Positions 15,709 through 23,182 of a stretch of 46,793 bases of DNA are shown one piece after another. The position numbers and the translations under genes were made by a program. This stretch comes from Lachnospiraceae bacterium (GTDB taxonomy: Bacteria > Bacillota > Clostridia > Lachnospirales > Lachnospiraceae), in contig JAJQCQ010000088.1 of NCBI GenBank assembly GCA_021202635.1, positions 1 to 46,793 on the forward strand. The letters run 5' to 3'. The first letter of the stretch is position 1, and each line of letters opens with the position of its first letter. The notes under the pieces are model-generated. The model was given only the letters and a program-made list of their open reading frames with translations, was not told where the DNA came from and ran no database searches.

Positions 15709-16059
15709 CTATCGGAGCATCAGGCAGGGGTGGTTCGGAAAAAGCTCCACCTTTCTCAGCTCCACGCCTTTTTCACTGATCGACCCGGTTACCCGCGCCC
15801 ACTCACCCGGAAGCTCCATAAGAACCGCCGGAATCAGGTAGCAAAACGGGATGACAGCCTTGCTTCCTTTGCCGAGCCGAAGCCGCCGACTCTCGCAGGT
15901 ACATTCGCGGCGGAGCTTCCCACACTGGGTGAAAAAGCGTCTGGCCGCGTAGAATACCGTGCTCTCGTCATAGCTGCAGGGGACATAGGAAACAAAGCTT
16001 ACTTCAGACGCAGCAGAAATTTCACATGAGATAGAACCATTTGTCATTTTCATAAACAT
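15709..16059 (-). CDS. Hypothetical cysteine-containing protein behind an attenuator-like leader
   Basis: A 116-residue protein I do not recognise. It has seven cysteines, a basic middle (RRFFTQCGKLRRECTCESRR) and no membrane segment or signal peptide. Translation is supported by AAAGGAGTAA before the ATG at 16059; ATGs at codons 3 and 5 are alternatives. It is preceded by a well-formed promoter, a leader peptide frame, a terminator and a sequence that can mask its start region, so its expression appears conditionally controlled. That layout resembles attenuators of ribosome-targeting antibiotic resistance genes, but this product is not one I know. Confidence 0.55.
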   Translation of the reverse strand: MFMKMTNGSISCEISAASEVSFVSYVPCSYDESTVFYAARRFFTQCGKLRRECTCESRRLRLGKGSKAVIPFCYLIPAVLMELPGEWARVTGSISEKGVELRKVELFPNHPCLMLR

Positions 16060-16099
16060 TTACTCCTTTTGATTATTATGGAATTCAATCAAAGGGACG

Positions 16100-16134
16100 A
16101 AAAAACACCTTGATTTTCTTAAGAAACAAGGTGT
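16100..16134 (-). terminator. Leader terminator (attenuator)
   Basis: Minus-strand stem ACACCTTG/CAAGGTGT (16127-16134 with 16105-16112) with further A/T pairing in the loop, followed by six T. It stands 40 bases before the 116-residue gene and after the leader peptide, the position of a transcription attenuator. Confidence 0.75.
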
Positions 16135-16148
16135 CGGCAATCATTTCG

Positions 16149-16178
16149 TTATGACACACTTCGCCCCTTGATCTTCAT
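16149..16178 (-). CDS. Putative 9-residue leader peptide MKIKGRSVS
   Basis: A ten-codon frame with GGAGG four bases ahead of the ATG, ending 15 bases before the terminator stem. Ribosome position on it could decide terminator formation. A second overlapping start (16182) in another frame would give 13 residues but lies too close to the GGAGG. No experimental support; the call rests on position. Confidence 0.45.
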   Translation of the reverse strand: MKIKGRSVS

Positions 16179-16243
16179 CCATCCTCCAAAATCGAAAAAG
16201 CTTACATGTGTTTTTGAGTAAATGTTTATTCGCTCATGTGCCT

Positions 16244-16271
16244 AGTATAACATAATGGTCAGAAAAGTCAA
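16244..16271 (-). promoter_or_regulatory. Promoter of the attenuated transcript
   Basis: Minus-strand TTGACT (16266-16271), 16-bp spacer, TATACT (16244-16249). Confidence 0.7.
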
Positions 16272-16332
16272 CACCAAAATTGATATAAACCTGGATTTTT
16301 GCAGCTAATCAATAAACCGATCAGGAGGAATC

Positions 16333-16674
16333 TCAGAAATGTTCTCTGATAACTTTATAGATTTCCCGAATCAGTTTTTTTGCTTCCGGGATATCCGCCT
16401 GCAGGGTACTCAGGTCACTGTAGGTTAGCACATTATCTGACAGGCTGATGAGAGTGCGGGTAATGTCTTTTGGATCAACCATGATATCAAATGGCAACGG
16501 ATTTTGTTTGTATCGGATAGATACCAGAATGGCCTCGTAGTCCAGTTTGCGTTCGTCTCGTAATTTATAAAAATCCGTATCGTGGTAGAAAATCCGAACC
16601 CGATACCGTTCATTTTCTAACCGCAGTGTATAATATTGATTGGGACCGCCGCCATGTTCTGTAATGTCAAACAT
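16333..16674 (-). CDS. Hypothetical protein, 113 residues
   Basis: A soluble mixed alpha/beta protein rich in Tyr, Asp and Arg (HGGGPNQYYTLRLENERYRV near the N-terminus; KKLIREIYKVIREHF amphipathic C-terminal helix). No catalytic motif or family recognised. AAAAGGAT lies about nine bases before the ATG. It lies 61 bases upstream of the -35 box of the attenuated gene, on the same strand. Confidence 0.6.
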   Translation of the reverse strand: MFDITEHGGGPNQYYTLRLENERYRVRIFYHDTDFYKLRDERKLDYEAILVSIRYKQNPLPFDIMVDPKDITRTLISLSDNVLTYSDLSTLQADIPEAKKLIREIYKVIREHF

Positions 16675-16761
16675 AATTCTTAATCCTTTTCAATAATCCC
16701 GCTCTTTTGTCGCCCGGTTCATTTGCTGCAACCGTCTCTGAATACTTCAGAGATACAATGG

Positions 16762-17166
16762 TTATCTCGCGTTAATTCCGGATATGAACGCCAGGTAGCA
16801 GGCAAAGTCACCGATCATTTTGCGCCTGTATGGATCCTTTTCATTTCCGAGCGTGTCCCGCCACGCCGCGGGTTTCCCCATCAATCGCAACAGACGTGAC
16901 ATGAGGTTTAAATGTGTGATCACAGAATCGTGAGCAGATGTCCTGCCCATATCTTTTTCCAGCTTTTCTTTTGCGTCCATCATGGGCCATACAGCACGGA
17001 TACCGGCATACCTGGCGGCTGCTTTTAACAGGTCTGCGTAATATTCGAGTACCTCCGGATCCGTGCCAATCTCGTCAGTCATCTGCTGGTGGATGACAGT
17101 CATCTGATCGAATGTCAACGCCTGTGGTTCAGATAAATAGGCTTCATATGTGCTTACAGCAGTCAT
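16762..17166 (-). CDS. Hypothetical protein, about 134 residues
   Basis: Start set at MTAVSTYEAY because AGGAAGG precedes it; the frame is open to 17259 without a better site. The protein is mostly helical (FDQMTVIHQQMTDEIGTDPE, HLNLMSRLLRLMGKPAAWRD) with a Met- and Leu-rich core, no membrane segment and no motif I can name. It is probably co-oriented with, but separate from, the 113-residue gene 87 bases downstream. Confidence 0.55.
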   Translation of the reverse strand: MTAVSTYEAYLSEPQALTFDQMTVIHQQMTDEIGTDPEVLEYYADLLKAAARYAGIRAVWPMMDAKEKLEKDMGRTSAHDSVITHLNLMSRLLRLMGKPAAWRDTLGNEKDPYRRKMIGDFACYLAFISGINAR

Positions 17167-17600
17167 GTCTTTCGCGTCCTTCCTATCATTTTGTAACAAT
17201 ATAGAACAGCACTGAAACGAAAAAACAGGTGCTACGTGCCAATGGCACGCGTTTAACATCGACCGGAGCGTAGCGGTGATGTGCAGTTTTACCTTCCTGA
17301 GTCTGAATTATACAGGAGGTCTACGGTCTGCTGTTCTAAATAGTTTTTCATTTTCTTATTCTCAGTTGGCTGTATTTTACAATAGCCGTATTTATTTTTC
17401 AAGACAGTATATAATGAAATTAACAGTGGTGCATGGAGCAGTTGGAAAAGAATCACAATCATTTAAATCAGACAGATTCCCATTATTTCAAGCCGTTCCA
17501 TTGTGGGACGGCCTTATATATTCAGCACTGTTATAGAGCATTACCTCCTGCTTCAGATCCCTGTTAACAATCTGCGAGAACCAGTCTCGCAGGTTTAAAT
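17167..17600. other. Gene-poor stretch with several palindromes
   Basis: No convincing gene; an open plus-strand frame at 17276-17536 has no ribosome binding site and ordinary low-complexity sequence. It holds a perfect 15-bp palindrome CGTGCCAATGGCACG (17235-17249) about 70 bases upstream of the 134-residue gene, a possible operator, and a hairpin GCCGTTCC/GGGACGGC near 17500. Confidence 0.4.
17572..17592 (-). terminator. Hairpin downstream of the acidic protein gene
   Basis: Perfect 8-bp stem CTGCGAGA/TCTCGCAG with a five-base loop, ten bases past the stop at 17601. The T-tract is weak (ATTGTT), so termination is likely but not certain. Confidence 0.5.
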
Positions 17601-18482
17601 TTATATGACATTCTCTATTTTTCCCAGACTCGCTACATAAGGCACAATCGCCAGATACCAGATCAGCCTGTTTTTCTCACAGACGGCAGCAGAAAAAAGA
17701 GCATCGGCCGTCTGTGTGTTCTCTTCGCAGTTTTCGTCATCATCCCAGTCAGCCAAATCAAAAATGTCGAACGTGTCATCCATATCCTTATCCGCACAGC
17801 TATCGTAATCATCATCGTCATCGCTGTCATCGCCGTCATGGCTGCAGGTAGCCCTGAGGGCCCCGCAATAGGCCATATCCGCCACAAAATTTTTCAAATT
17901 TTTTTGTTCTCCCAGTGCACGTTCCACACAGGGCAGCACAGTTTCCTTATAAAACTCATCCAGTGAGCGGTTCCCGGCCAGCACCGAAGCTCCCTGGTAC
18001 AGCTGATTTGTCGGCAGATGCAATACCGGAAACCCGTCCGTCTTCCCCGCTGGTATACTTCCAAGCCGTTCATTAAGCGGCTTCGCGGAAATACTTTTTT
18101 CCCTAACCACATCATGCATGCTTTTCCGATACTGCTCATCAATTCTTCTGTAAAGTACCGCAAACAGATCAATGTAATTGGTTGACATGGTATATAACAG
18201 TTTGTTTCCCGTCTTCTGAAGCTTTCTATCATCGGAGCACAGGCAGAAAGCAATCAGTTCCGCCGCGTCCAGATAAGTGCGGGGTTCCTCCATACCAAAA
18301 CCGAGGGGAATATTCCGAACCGCTTCCATAAACGTAAGGTACTCCGTCGGGTCGAGAAAAAAGTCTTTCAGACCCAGAGACGCGGAACTCTGTATCGCGT
18401 ATGTCAGAGCCGACTCATCTGCCGCAATCCCCTGATTGATCCTGCGTATCCGCTCCGAGAGCACAATCTGTCTTCCTTTCAT
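17601..18482 (-). CDS. Hypothetical protein with an acidic C-terminal region
   Basis: 293 residues of unknown function. The first 200 are helical and soluble (AELIAFCLCSDDRKLQKTGN, LFAVLYRRIDEQYRKSMHDV). From about residue 215 to 257 it is strongly acidic (runs such as DDSDDDDDYDSC), then a hydrophobic C-terminus (IWYLAIVPYVASLGKI) that might be a membrane or interaction helix. Ribosome binding site AAAGGA. It lies 67 bases after the ClpP-like gene and may be in its operon, possibly as a substrate or partner; that is inference. Confidence 0.65.
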   Translation of the reverse strand: MKGRQIVLSERIRRINQGIAADESALTYAIQSSASLGLKDFFLDPTEYLTFMEAVRNIPLGFGMEEPRTYLDAAELIAFCLCSDDRKLQKTGNKLLYTMSTNYIDLFAVLYRRIDEQYRKSMHDVVREKSISAKPLNERLGSIPAGKTDGFPVLHLPTNQLYQGASVLAGNRSLDEFYKETVLPCVERALGEQKNLKNFVADMAYCGALRATCSHDGDDSDDDDDYDSCADKDMDDTFDIFDLADWDDDENCEENTQTADALFSAAVCEKNRLIWYLAIVPYVASLGKIENVI

Positions 18483-18549
18483 ATTCCATATCCTTTCCAG
18501 ACACGTAAAGACTACGCCAACAGTTCCTGTTGCTCAGCAAGGCTTCCGT

Positions 18550-19140
18550 TTACTCTTCAAACTGCCGGATCACCCGGTCAGCCAGACCGTACTCCACTGC
18601 CTCTTCGGCGTAAAAATACGTATCCCGGCAGGTCTTTTCATAGATTTCTTCCAGCGTCCGGTGTGTGTGCTCCGCCAGAATCCGGCACAGAATTTCCCGT
18701 GTCCGCATCAGATCATCGCTGACTCCCCGGATGTGCAGCGCGCTGCCGCTCAGGCCGCCGCCAATCAGAGGGTCATGAATCATCACTCTGGCATGCGGCA
18801 GAATCTCACGCCGATCGCCCGCAGCAAACAGAACAGCGCCCATGCTTGCGGCGGTGCCGACACACACCGTCCGGATGGGGGAACGGATGGCCTTCATGAC
18901 ATCGTACAAAGCCAGGCCGCTGGCGACCTCGCCGCCCGGACTGTTGATGTACATGGTGATCTCCTGATCCGGCTCCTGCCGGAACAGGTAGAGCAGCTGA
19001 GAGATCAGCGAATCCACGCTCTCTGCATTGATTTCTCCCACACACTCAATCTCACGGCGCGACAGCATCTCATCGCGGATGTCAAATGAAGTGATACCGT
19101 TGCTGGTTTCTCTTAAAATACGCGGTTGCATGTACATCAT
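18550..19140 (-). CDS. clpP: ClpP-family serine protease (accessory copy)
   Basis: A 196-residue caseinolytic protease subunit. The triad is present: Ser in GTAASMGAVLF, His in RVMIHDPLI and Asp in KTCRDTYF. MYINSPGGEVASGLALYD is the substrate-binding strand. ClpP forms barrels that degrade proteins fed by a Clp ATPase. It is encoded beside a VirD4-like ATPase and an acidic hypothetical protein, not beside clpX, so it is probably an accessory copy with its own substrates. Ribosome binding site AAAGGAG before the first of two ATGs. Confidence 0.92.
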   Translation of the reverse strand: MMYMQPRILRETSNGITSFDIRDEMLSRREIECVGEINAESVDSLISQLLYLFRQEPDQEITMYINSPGGEVASGLALYDVMKAIRSPIRTVCVGTAASMGAVLFAAGDRREILPHARVMIHDPLIGGGLSGSALHIRGVSDDLMRTREILCRILAEHTHRTLEEIYEKTCRDTYFYAEEAVEYGLADRVIRQFEE

Positions 19141-19224
19141 GACACTCTCCTTTTTCTTGAAAGCGGGGCAACTCCTGTTTCCAAAAGGATTCCCCGGCAG
19201 CGGGCAGGTGACACTGGTTTCCTT

Positions 19225-20562
19225 TTATGCGCAATATTTTTCCTTTTCCGCATGCGGCGGGGTTTGCACCGACTTTGTTCTATCGATTCTCCGCTGCTTC
19301 TGCGCTTCCGGAAGCTCCCCATACCTTCTGTGTTCCCGGATATCATACTTCTCGACCTGTCTGGCTTTGCTGCCCCTGGTAAAAAGCCATGCCTGGTCCA
19401 ACGGCATGCTCAGGATGGTATTCATGGTTTTATCAACTTTGACAGACATGTATTCGGCTGTCTTAATATCCTGCCCGCCCAGATACAGACAATTGTCACA
19501 GTTGTTGATAATGGTCTGCGCCTTCCCCGGACCGTAAATTGCATCCAGCTGGGAAATGCTCTGTAAAATGATGCTTACAGAAATATTTCTGGAACGGATC
19601 ACCGATATCAGATTGTCAAAGTCCTTAATCACACAGTTCGCGGCAAAATCATCCAGGATGAACCGTACCGGAACCGGCAGTGCGCAGTCTTCGCACACAT
19701 TGTCCGCATACTCGCACAGCGCCTGAAAGGCCTGTGTGTAAAACAGACTGATCAGCCGATCCTGGGAGCGATCCATATCGCTGACGGAAAGAAACACCGC
19801 CGTCTTTTCCTGTCCGATTTTCTCAAAAACCAGCCGGTCCGGATGGTTATACACTTGAATCAGCGCCCGCGTCGCCAGGCCATTCAGGTTCTCTGCCAGA
19901 ATTCCCAGCACAGAGGCCTGCATTTTTTCAGCAGCCTCATTCGCCGTGATCTGCCGGTACATTTTTGCGGTGTAACCATCGGGATCCAGCAGCAGGACCT
20001 CGCGCATGAGGTCAGCAAACACATTGCTCTTTATCAGCTCGCTGAGACGGACGACGTATTCCAGCGTGTGCTCTTCGGGAGGCAGGCACTGCATGACGTA
20101 AGCCACCAGACACGCCAGATAGTTGGTAGCAGCGTTCTGCCAGTATGGGTCGCTCTGACCAATGGAAGAGGGTGTGATCGCTGTGCACACCTTCATAATA
20201 CTCTCTTCCGAGTAACATCCCCTTTCTTCATCATAAGAAATGTAATCCAGCGGGTTATAGCCGCAGTTGGACTTCATATTCTTAAAATCAATGAGCAGCG
20301 TCCGATAGCCTTGATTTCTCAGAAGCGGGGACATCTCCCGATAGAGGCTGCCCTTCGTGTCCGTAATAACCAGGGATTCATTCGCCTGCATGATATTGGG
20401 TTTCACATACCCACGCGTTTTCCCCGCCCCGCTCGGCCCAATGATCAGATCATTGTTGTTGATCCCCGAAACCCAGGTGTCGTTGCTTGCTGTCACACCC
20501 TTCGCCAGAATACGCCGGTTCCCACTTTCATCCGCAATTTCACTCATTCGCTTGTCTCTCAT
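19225..20562 (-). CDS. VirD4/TraG-type coupling ATPase without membrane domain
   Basis: A 445-residue type IV secretion coupling protein homologue. Walker A is GPSGAGKTRG (about residue 42), followed by VITDTKGSLYREM, a Walker B-like VRFILDDFA and the helicase-like RNISVSIILQSISQLDAIYG. Conjugative VirD4/TraG proteins are about 600 residues with two N-terminal membrane helices. Here the protein starts at the nucleotide-binding domain, so it is soluble. AAGGAG six bases before the ATG supports this start. No relaxase or other type IV secretion gene is in the window. A coupling ATPase next to ClpP suggests a reused motor, possibly feeding the protease, or the remnant of an integrative element. 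Confidence 0.88.
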   Translation of the reverse strand: MRDKRMSEIADESGNRRILAKGVTASNDTWVSGINNNDLIIGPSGAGKTRGYVKPNIMQANESLVITDTKGSLYREMSPLLRNQGYRTLLIDFKNMKSNCGYNPLDYISYDEERGCYSEESIMKVCTAITPSSIGQSDPYWQNAATNYLACLVAYVMQCLPPEEHTLEYVVRLSELIKSNVFADLMREVLLLDPDGYTAKMYRQITANEAAEKMQASVLGILAENLNGLATRALIQVYNHPDRLVFEKIGQEKTAVFLSVSDMDRSQDRLISLFYTQAFQALCEYADNVCEDCALPVPVRFILDDFAANCVIKDFDNLISVIRSRNISVSIILQSISQLDAIYGPGKAQTIINNCDNCLYLGGQDIKTAEYMSVKVDKTMNTILSMPLDQAWLFTRGSKARQVEKYDIREHRRYGELPEAQKQRRIDRTKSVQTPPHAEKEKYCA

Positions 20563-20655
20563 AAATTCTCCTTTGCTGTCTGTGTGTCTCCGCTGGCTGA
20601 TCTTCTCCTTTCCTGCGAACTGCTTCCACTATGTTTTCACCCCTCGCCGGGTGGC

Positions 20656-20705
20656 ATCCCACACTTCGTGCGGGATAAGCCCTGACCACGCACTTGCTGC
20701 GTGGT
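20656..20705. repeat. Tandem hairpins between the helicase and coupling-ATPase genes
   Basis: ATCCC-A-CAC/GTG-C-GGGAT with a TTC loop (20656-20676) and a perfect 8-bp stem ACCACGCA/TGCGTGGT (20685-20705). No T-run follows on either strand, so they are not standard terminators. They may be an interspersed palindromic element or a processed leader. The rest of 20563-20827 shows nothing I can name. Confidence 0.45.
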
Positions 20706-20827
20706 GGGGTTGTGATCAGTCATGCAAACTGTGCCACTTTCGTAATCAGCAGGCCGCATCGCTTTCATGGTCATAGTATACAGCAAAAATCGAGAATTTG
20801 CATTTAACTGTGGGTTTAATTAAAATT

Positions 20828-23182
20828 CTATCGTTCCGTCATTTTTTTCTGTGCTTCCTCCACACCCTGAACAGCAGACCTTCTATACCACTCTCTGGCC
20901 TTTCCATAATCCCGCTCGACTCCTGTTCCGTTTTCATAGCATACCCCTAATTGGTATTGCGCATATCGATTCCCCTGCTCCGCAGATAATCGGTACCACT
21001 TTACTGCCTTCGCGTAATCACGCCTGACACCTTTTCCCTTCGAATAAAAGCCTCCAAGTTGATATTGAGCCGTCAGCGAGCCCTGTAAAGCTGCCTTATG
21101 ATACCATTTTGCCGCTTCTGCATAATCCTGCTCTGAATTTCTATTGTTTTCACTGTAAATATCACCCAATGCAAGCTGAGCCTCTATATATCCCTGCTCA
21201 GCAGATTCCTGAAACAATTTTAAGGCCTTTTCAACCCCGTTTCTCGCGTCATGGCCAGATTTCTCATCCCCTTTACAAAGCATATACATCCTATCCGCTA
21301 TATAAAATTGTGCAGGAGCATATCCTTGCTCTGCTGCCCTCTCGCACCAGAATGAAGCTTTCTCAAGATCTTCGTCCACTCCCTGCCCCATTTCATAGCA
21401 CATACCCAGCCTGTATTGGGCGATCCGGTGTCCCTGCTCTGCCGCTTTTCTATACCATGCTGCTGCTTCTGTATCATTCTGTTCTACTCCAACACCATAA
21501 TAGTAATTCTCACCCTCTTCATACCACTTCTCGGCTTCATTTGTTGTTGTTCGCCGCTCCGAAGCATCCTGTGTAATGCCAGCCGCATTATTTTGAAGAT
21601 TTGCCGTGCCGGCATCACTCTCCGGTTCCGCGTCGGCCATCGAAAGCATTCCGTCCTTTTTCGCAAGCTTTTTTTTCAAATCATCTACCGATATCTTTTC
21701 CATTTCTCCTCTGGCCACACTTACCGGTTTGCATTGCCACACGCGTTCATCCCCGATGATGTAAACACGGTATTTTGCCCTTGTAACAGCAACATTGACG
21801 ATATTCTTATTTACCCAGTTTGCAGCCGGAATAGAATTCATATCACAGCCGAGAAGGAAAATCACTTCATCCGTTCCCTGTCCCTGAAATGTATGCACGG
21901 TTCCAATGCTTTTTCCATCCAGCCATTTCTTTACATTCTCATTTTCCTGATATAATTTTGATTTCCTGATCTTTTCCTTCATACCTTCTTTCACCGAAGT
22001 GAATGGAGTAATGATAAACAGCTTGGGAATCTCTTCCTGAATCGCAAACTTCTTTTCGAGAAGAGACAACACAACGTCTCCCTGAGCCTCAACAAAATGA
22101 TTCTTTTTATTCGTTGAAGCTGCTGATTCCTTTCCCCCATCAACATCAATCCAATAAGAGTTATCCAGAATAAAGGATTTACATTTTTCCTCTCCTGGTG
22201 GGAGCGTCTGTTGTTTCATGGTGCCATCATAAGAAAGCTTATTCGAAATGTCATACATAGGAGAAATACATCTCCTGTGAACCACCAAAGGACAGCCCAC
22301 CCATTCCTGTTCTTCTCCTTCCCCCAGACAGGTACCGTAGGGATTGATATAATCCGCAAATCCCTGCACGGATACTCGCTTATCTGCATAGCTTCTGAGC
22401 ATACCTCTCGCCAGAAAGCTTTTCATCAGGTCGGCATCGTCCGTCACTACCGGCTCAATCTGTTTCGGATCACCGACAATAATCGCTTTTCTGCACCGGA
22501 ACAGAGCGCCAACAGCCATTTCCGGCGGCGCCTGCCCTGCTTCATCTACGATCAGTGTACCGAATACACCGCTTTGGGTAACCTCTTTAAAAAAGGTTTG
22601 CACGGACGCAAACGTAGTCGAAATCACCGGAGTCAATAAAAACAGACTCTGCAGAAGCACCGGCATGGCCTTCTTCTTATCCTCGCTGTCCATTTGTACA
22701 TCCGATTGCTCACTCATATTCCAGGCAATGAGAAGATTTTTCACATTCTGCCATACACGAACGGATGATACAACAAAGCTCTTATTCAATTTCAGCGCAT
22801 ACGCAAACAGTTTTTCGCGTTCTCTGTTGTACTCTTCCGTAAACCAGGGATTCACAATCTGCGCGGAGGTTGCTTCTTCATTCTCTGCCGAGCTGTATTT
22901 TCTGATAAAATGATCATCTATAACGCCATAATCCTTTTCCCTATCAGTCCGCGCATTGGAAGATACCCTTTTTTCTGTTTCACAATTCTTCTCCAGTTTT
23001 TTTCCTAATTCCTCCACTTTTGCATATTGTTTCCGAAACCGGGCTTTCTCTTCTTTATATTCTTTTTTATTCTGAGCTCTCTGCTCTTTGCCTCTATATT
23101 GAAGATCAAATGGCTGAAGAACACGGTACAGTAGTTTCTGATTTTTTCGCGCCTCCCAAGAGGTGCGGAAACCAGTCCCCAT
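20828..23182 (-). CDS. Superfamily 1 helicase, C-terminal half, with Sel1 repeats (frameshifted)
   Basis: Second part of a large Upf1/Dna2-like (AAA_11/AAA_12) helicase. The open frame gives 784 residues, but the first dozen are out of register; true sequence resumes at NQKLLYRVLQPF. Helicase motifs: II in IVDEAGQAPPE (about 211), III in VGDPKQIEPV (236), a motif IV-like HRRCISPMY, V in GTVHTFQGQGTDEVIF (427) and VI in VNVAVTRAKYRVYIIGD (462). Residues about 550-780 form roughly six Sel1 repeats (WYRKAAEQGH-type). Motif I lies in the preceding frame, so this part alone cannot hydrolyse ATP. An A-tract at 23142-23147 is the break: one extra A would join the halves into about 1304 residues. Confidence 0.85.
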   Translation of the reverse strand: MGTGFRTSWEARKNQKLLYRVLQPFDLQYRGKEQRAQNKKEYKEEKARFRKQYAKVEELGKKLEKNCETEKRVSSNARTDREKDYGVIDDHFIRKYSSAENEEATSAQIVNPWFTEEYNREREKLFAYALKLNKSFVVSSVRVWQNVKNLLIAWNMSEQSDVQMDSEDKKKAMPVLLQSLFLLTPVISTTFASVQTFFKEVTQSGVFGTLIVDEAGQAPPEMAVGALFRCRKAIIVGDPKQIEPVVTDDADLMKSFLARGMLRSYADKRVSVQGFADYINPYGTCLGEGEEQEWVGCPLVVHRRCISPMYDISNKLSYDGTMKQQTLPPGEEKCKSFILDNSYWIDVDGGKESAASTNKKNHFVEAQGDVVLSLLEKKFAIQEEIPKLFIITPFTSVKEGMKEKIRKSKLYQENENVKKWLDGKSIGTVHTFQGQGTDEVIFLLGCDMNSIPAANWVNKNIVNVAVTRAKYRVYIIGDERVWQCKPVSVARGEMEKISVDDLKKKLAKKDGMLSMADAEPESDAGTANLQNNAAGITQDASERRTTTNEAEKWYEEGENYYYGVGVEQNDTEAAAWYRKAAEQGHRIAQYRLGMCYEMGQGVDEDLEKASFWCERAAEQGYAPAQFYIADRMYMLCKGDEKSGHDARNGVEKALKLFQESAEQGYIEAQLALGDIYSENNRNSEQDYAEAAKWYHKAALQGSLTAQYQLGGFYSKGKGVRRDYAKAVKWYRLSAEQGNRYAQYQLGVCYENGTGVERDYGKAREWYRRSAVQGVEEAQKKMTER

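Larger units (their letters stand above)
16052..16229 (-). repeat. 14-bp inverted repeat linking leader 5' end to the start codon region
   Basis: ATAAACATTTACTC at 16052-16065 and its exact reverse complement at 16216-16229. In the minus-strand RNA the upstream copy lies just after the promoter. The downstream copy covers the end of the ribosome binding site and the first two ATGs of the 116-residue gene, so pairing would block initiation. The leader peptide and the terminator lie between the arms. Confidence 0.65.

Noticed and set aside
17276-17536. 86-codon plus-strand frame in the gene-poor stretch
   Set aside because: No ribosome binding site, no promoter that I could place, and no protein-like features.
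20656-20705. Tandem hairpins as terminators or a CRISPR-like repeat
   Set aside because: No T-tract on either strand and no repeated unit with spacers; only two different hairpins.
23142-23147. Programmed -1 ribosomal frameshift as the explanation of the split helicase
   Set aside because: The A-site codon ATC would have to re-pair on AAT, which is unfavourable, and no clear slippery heptamer or stimulatory element is seen; a one-base loss fits better.
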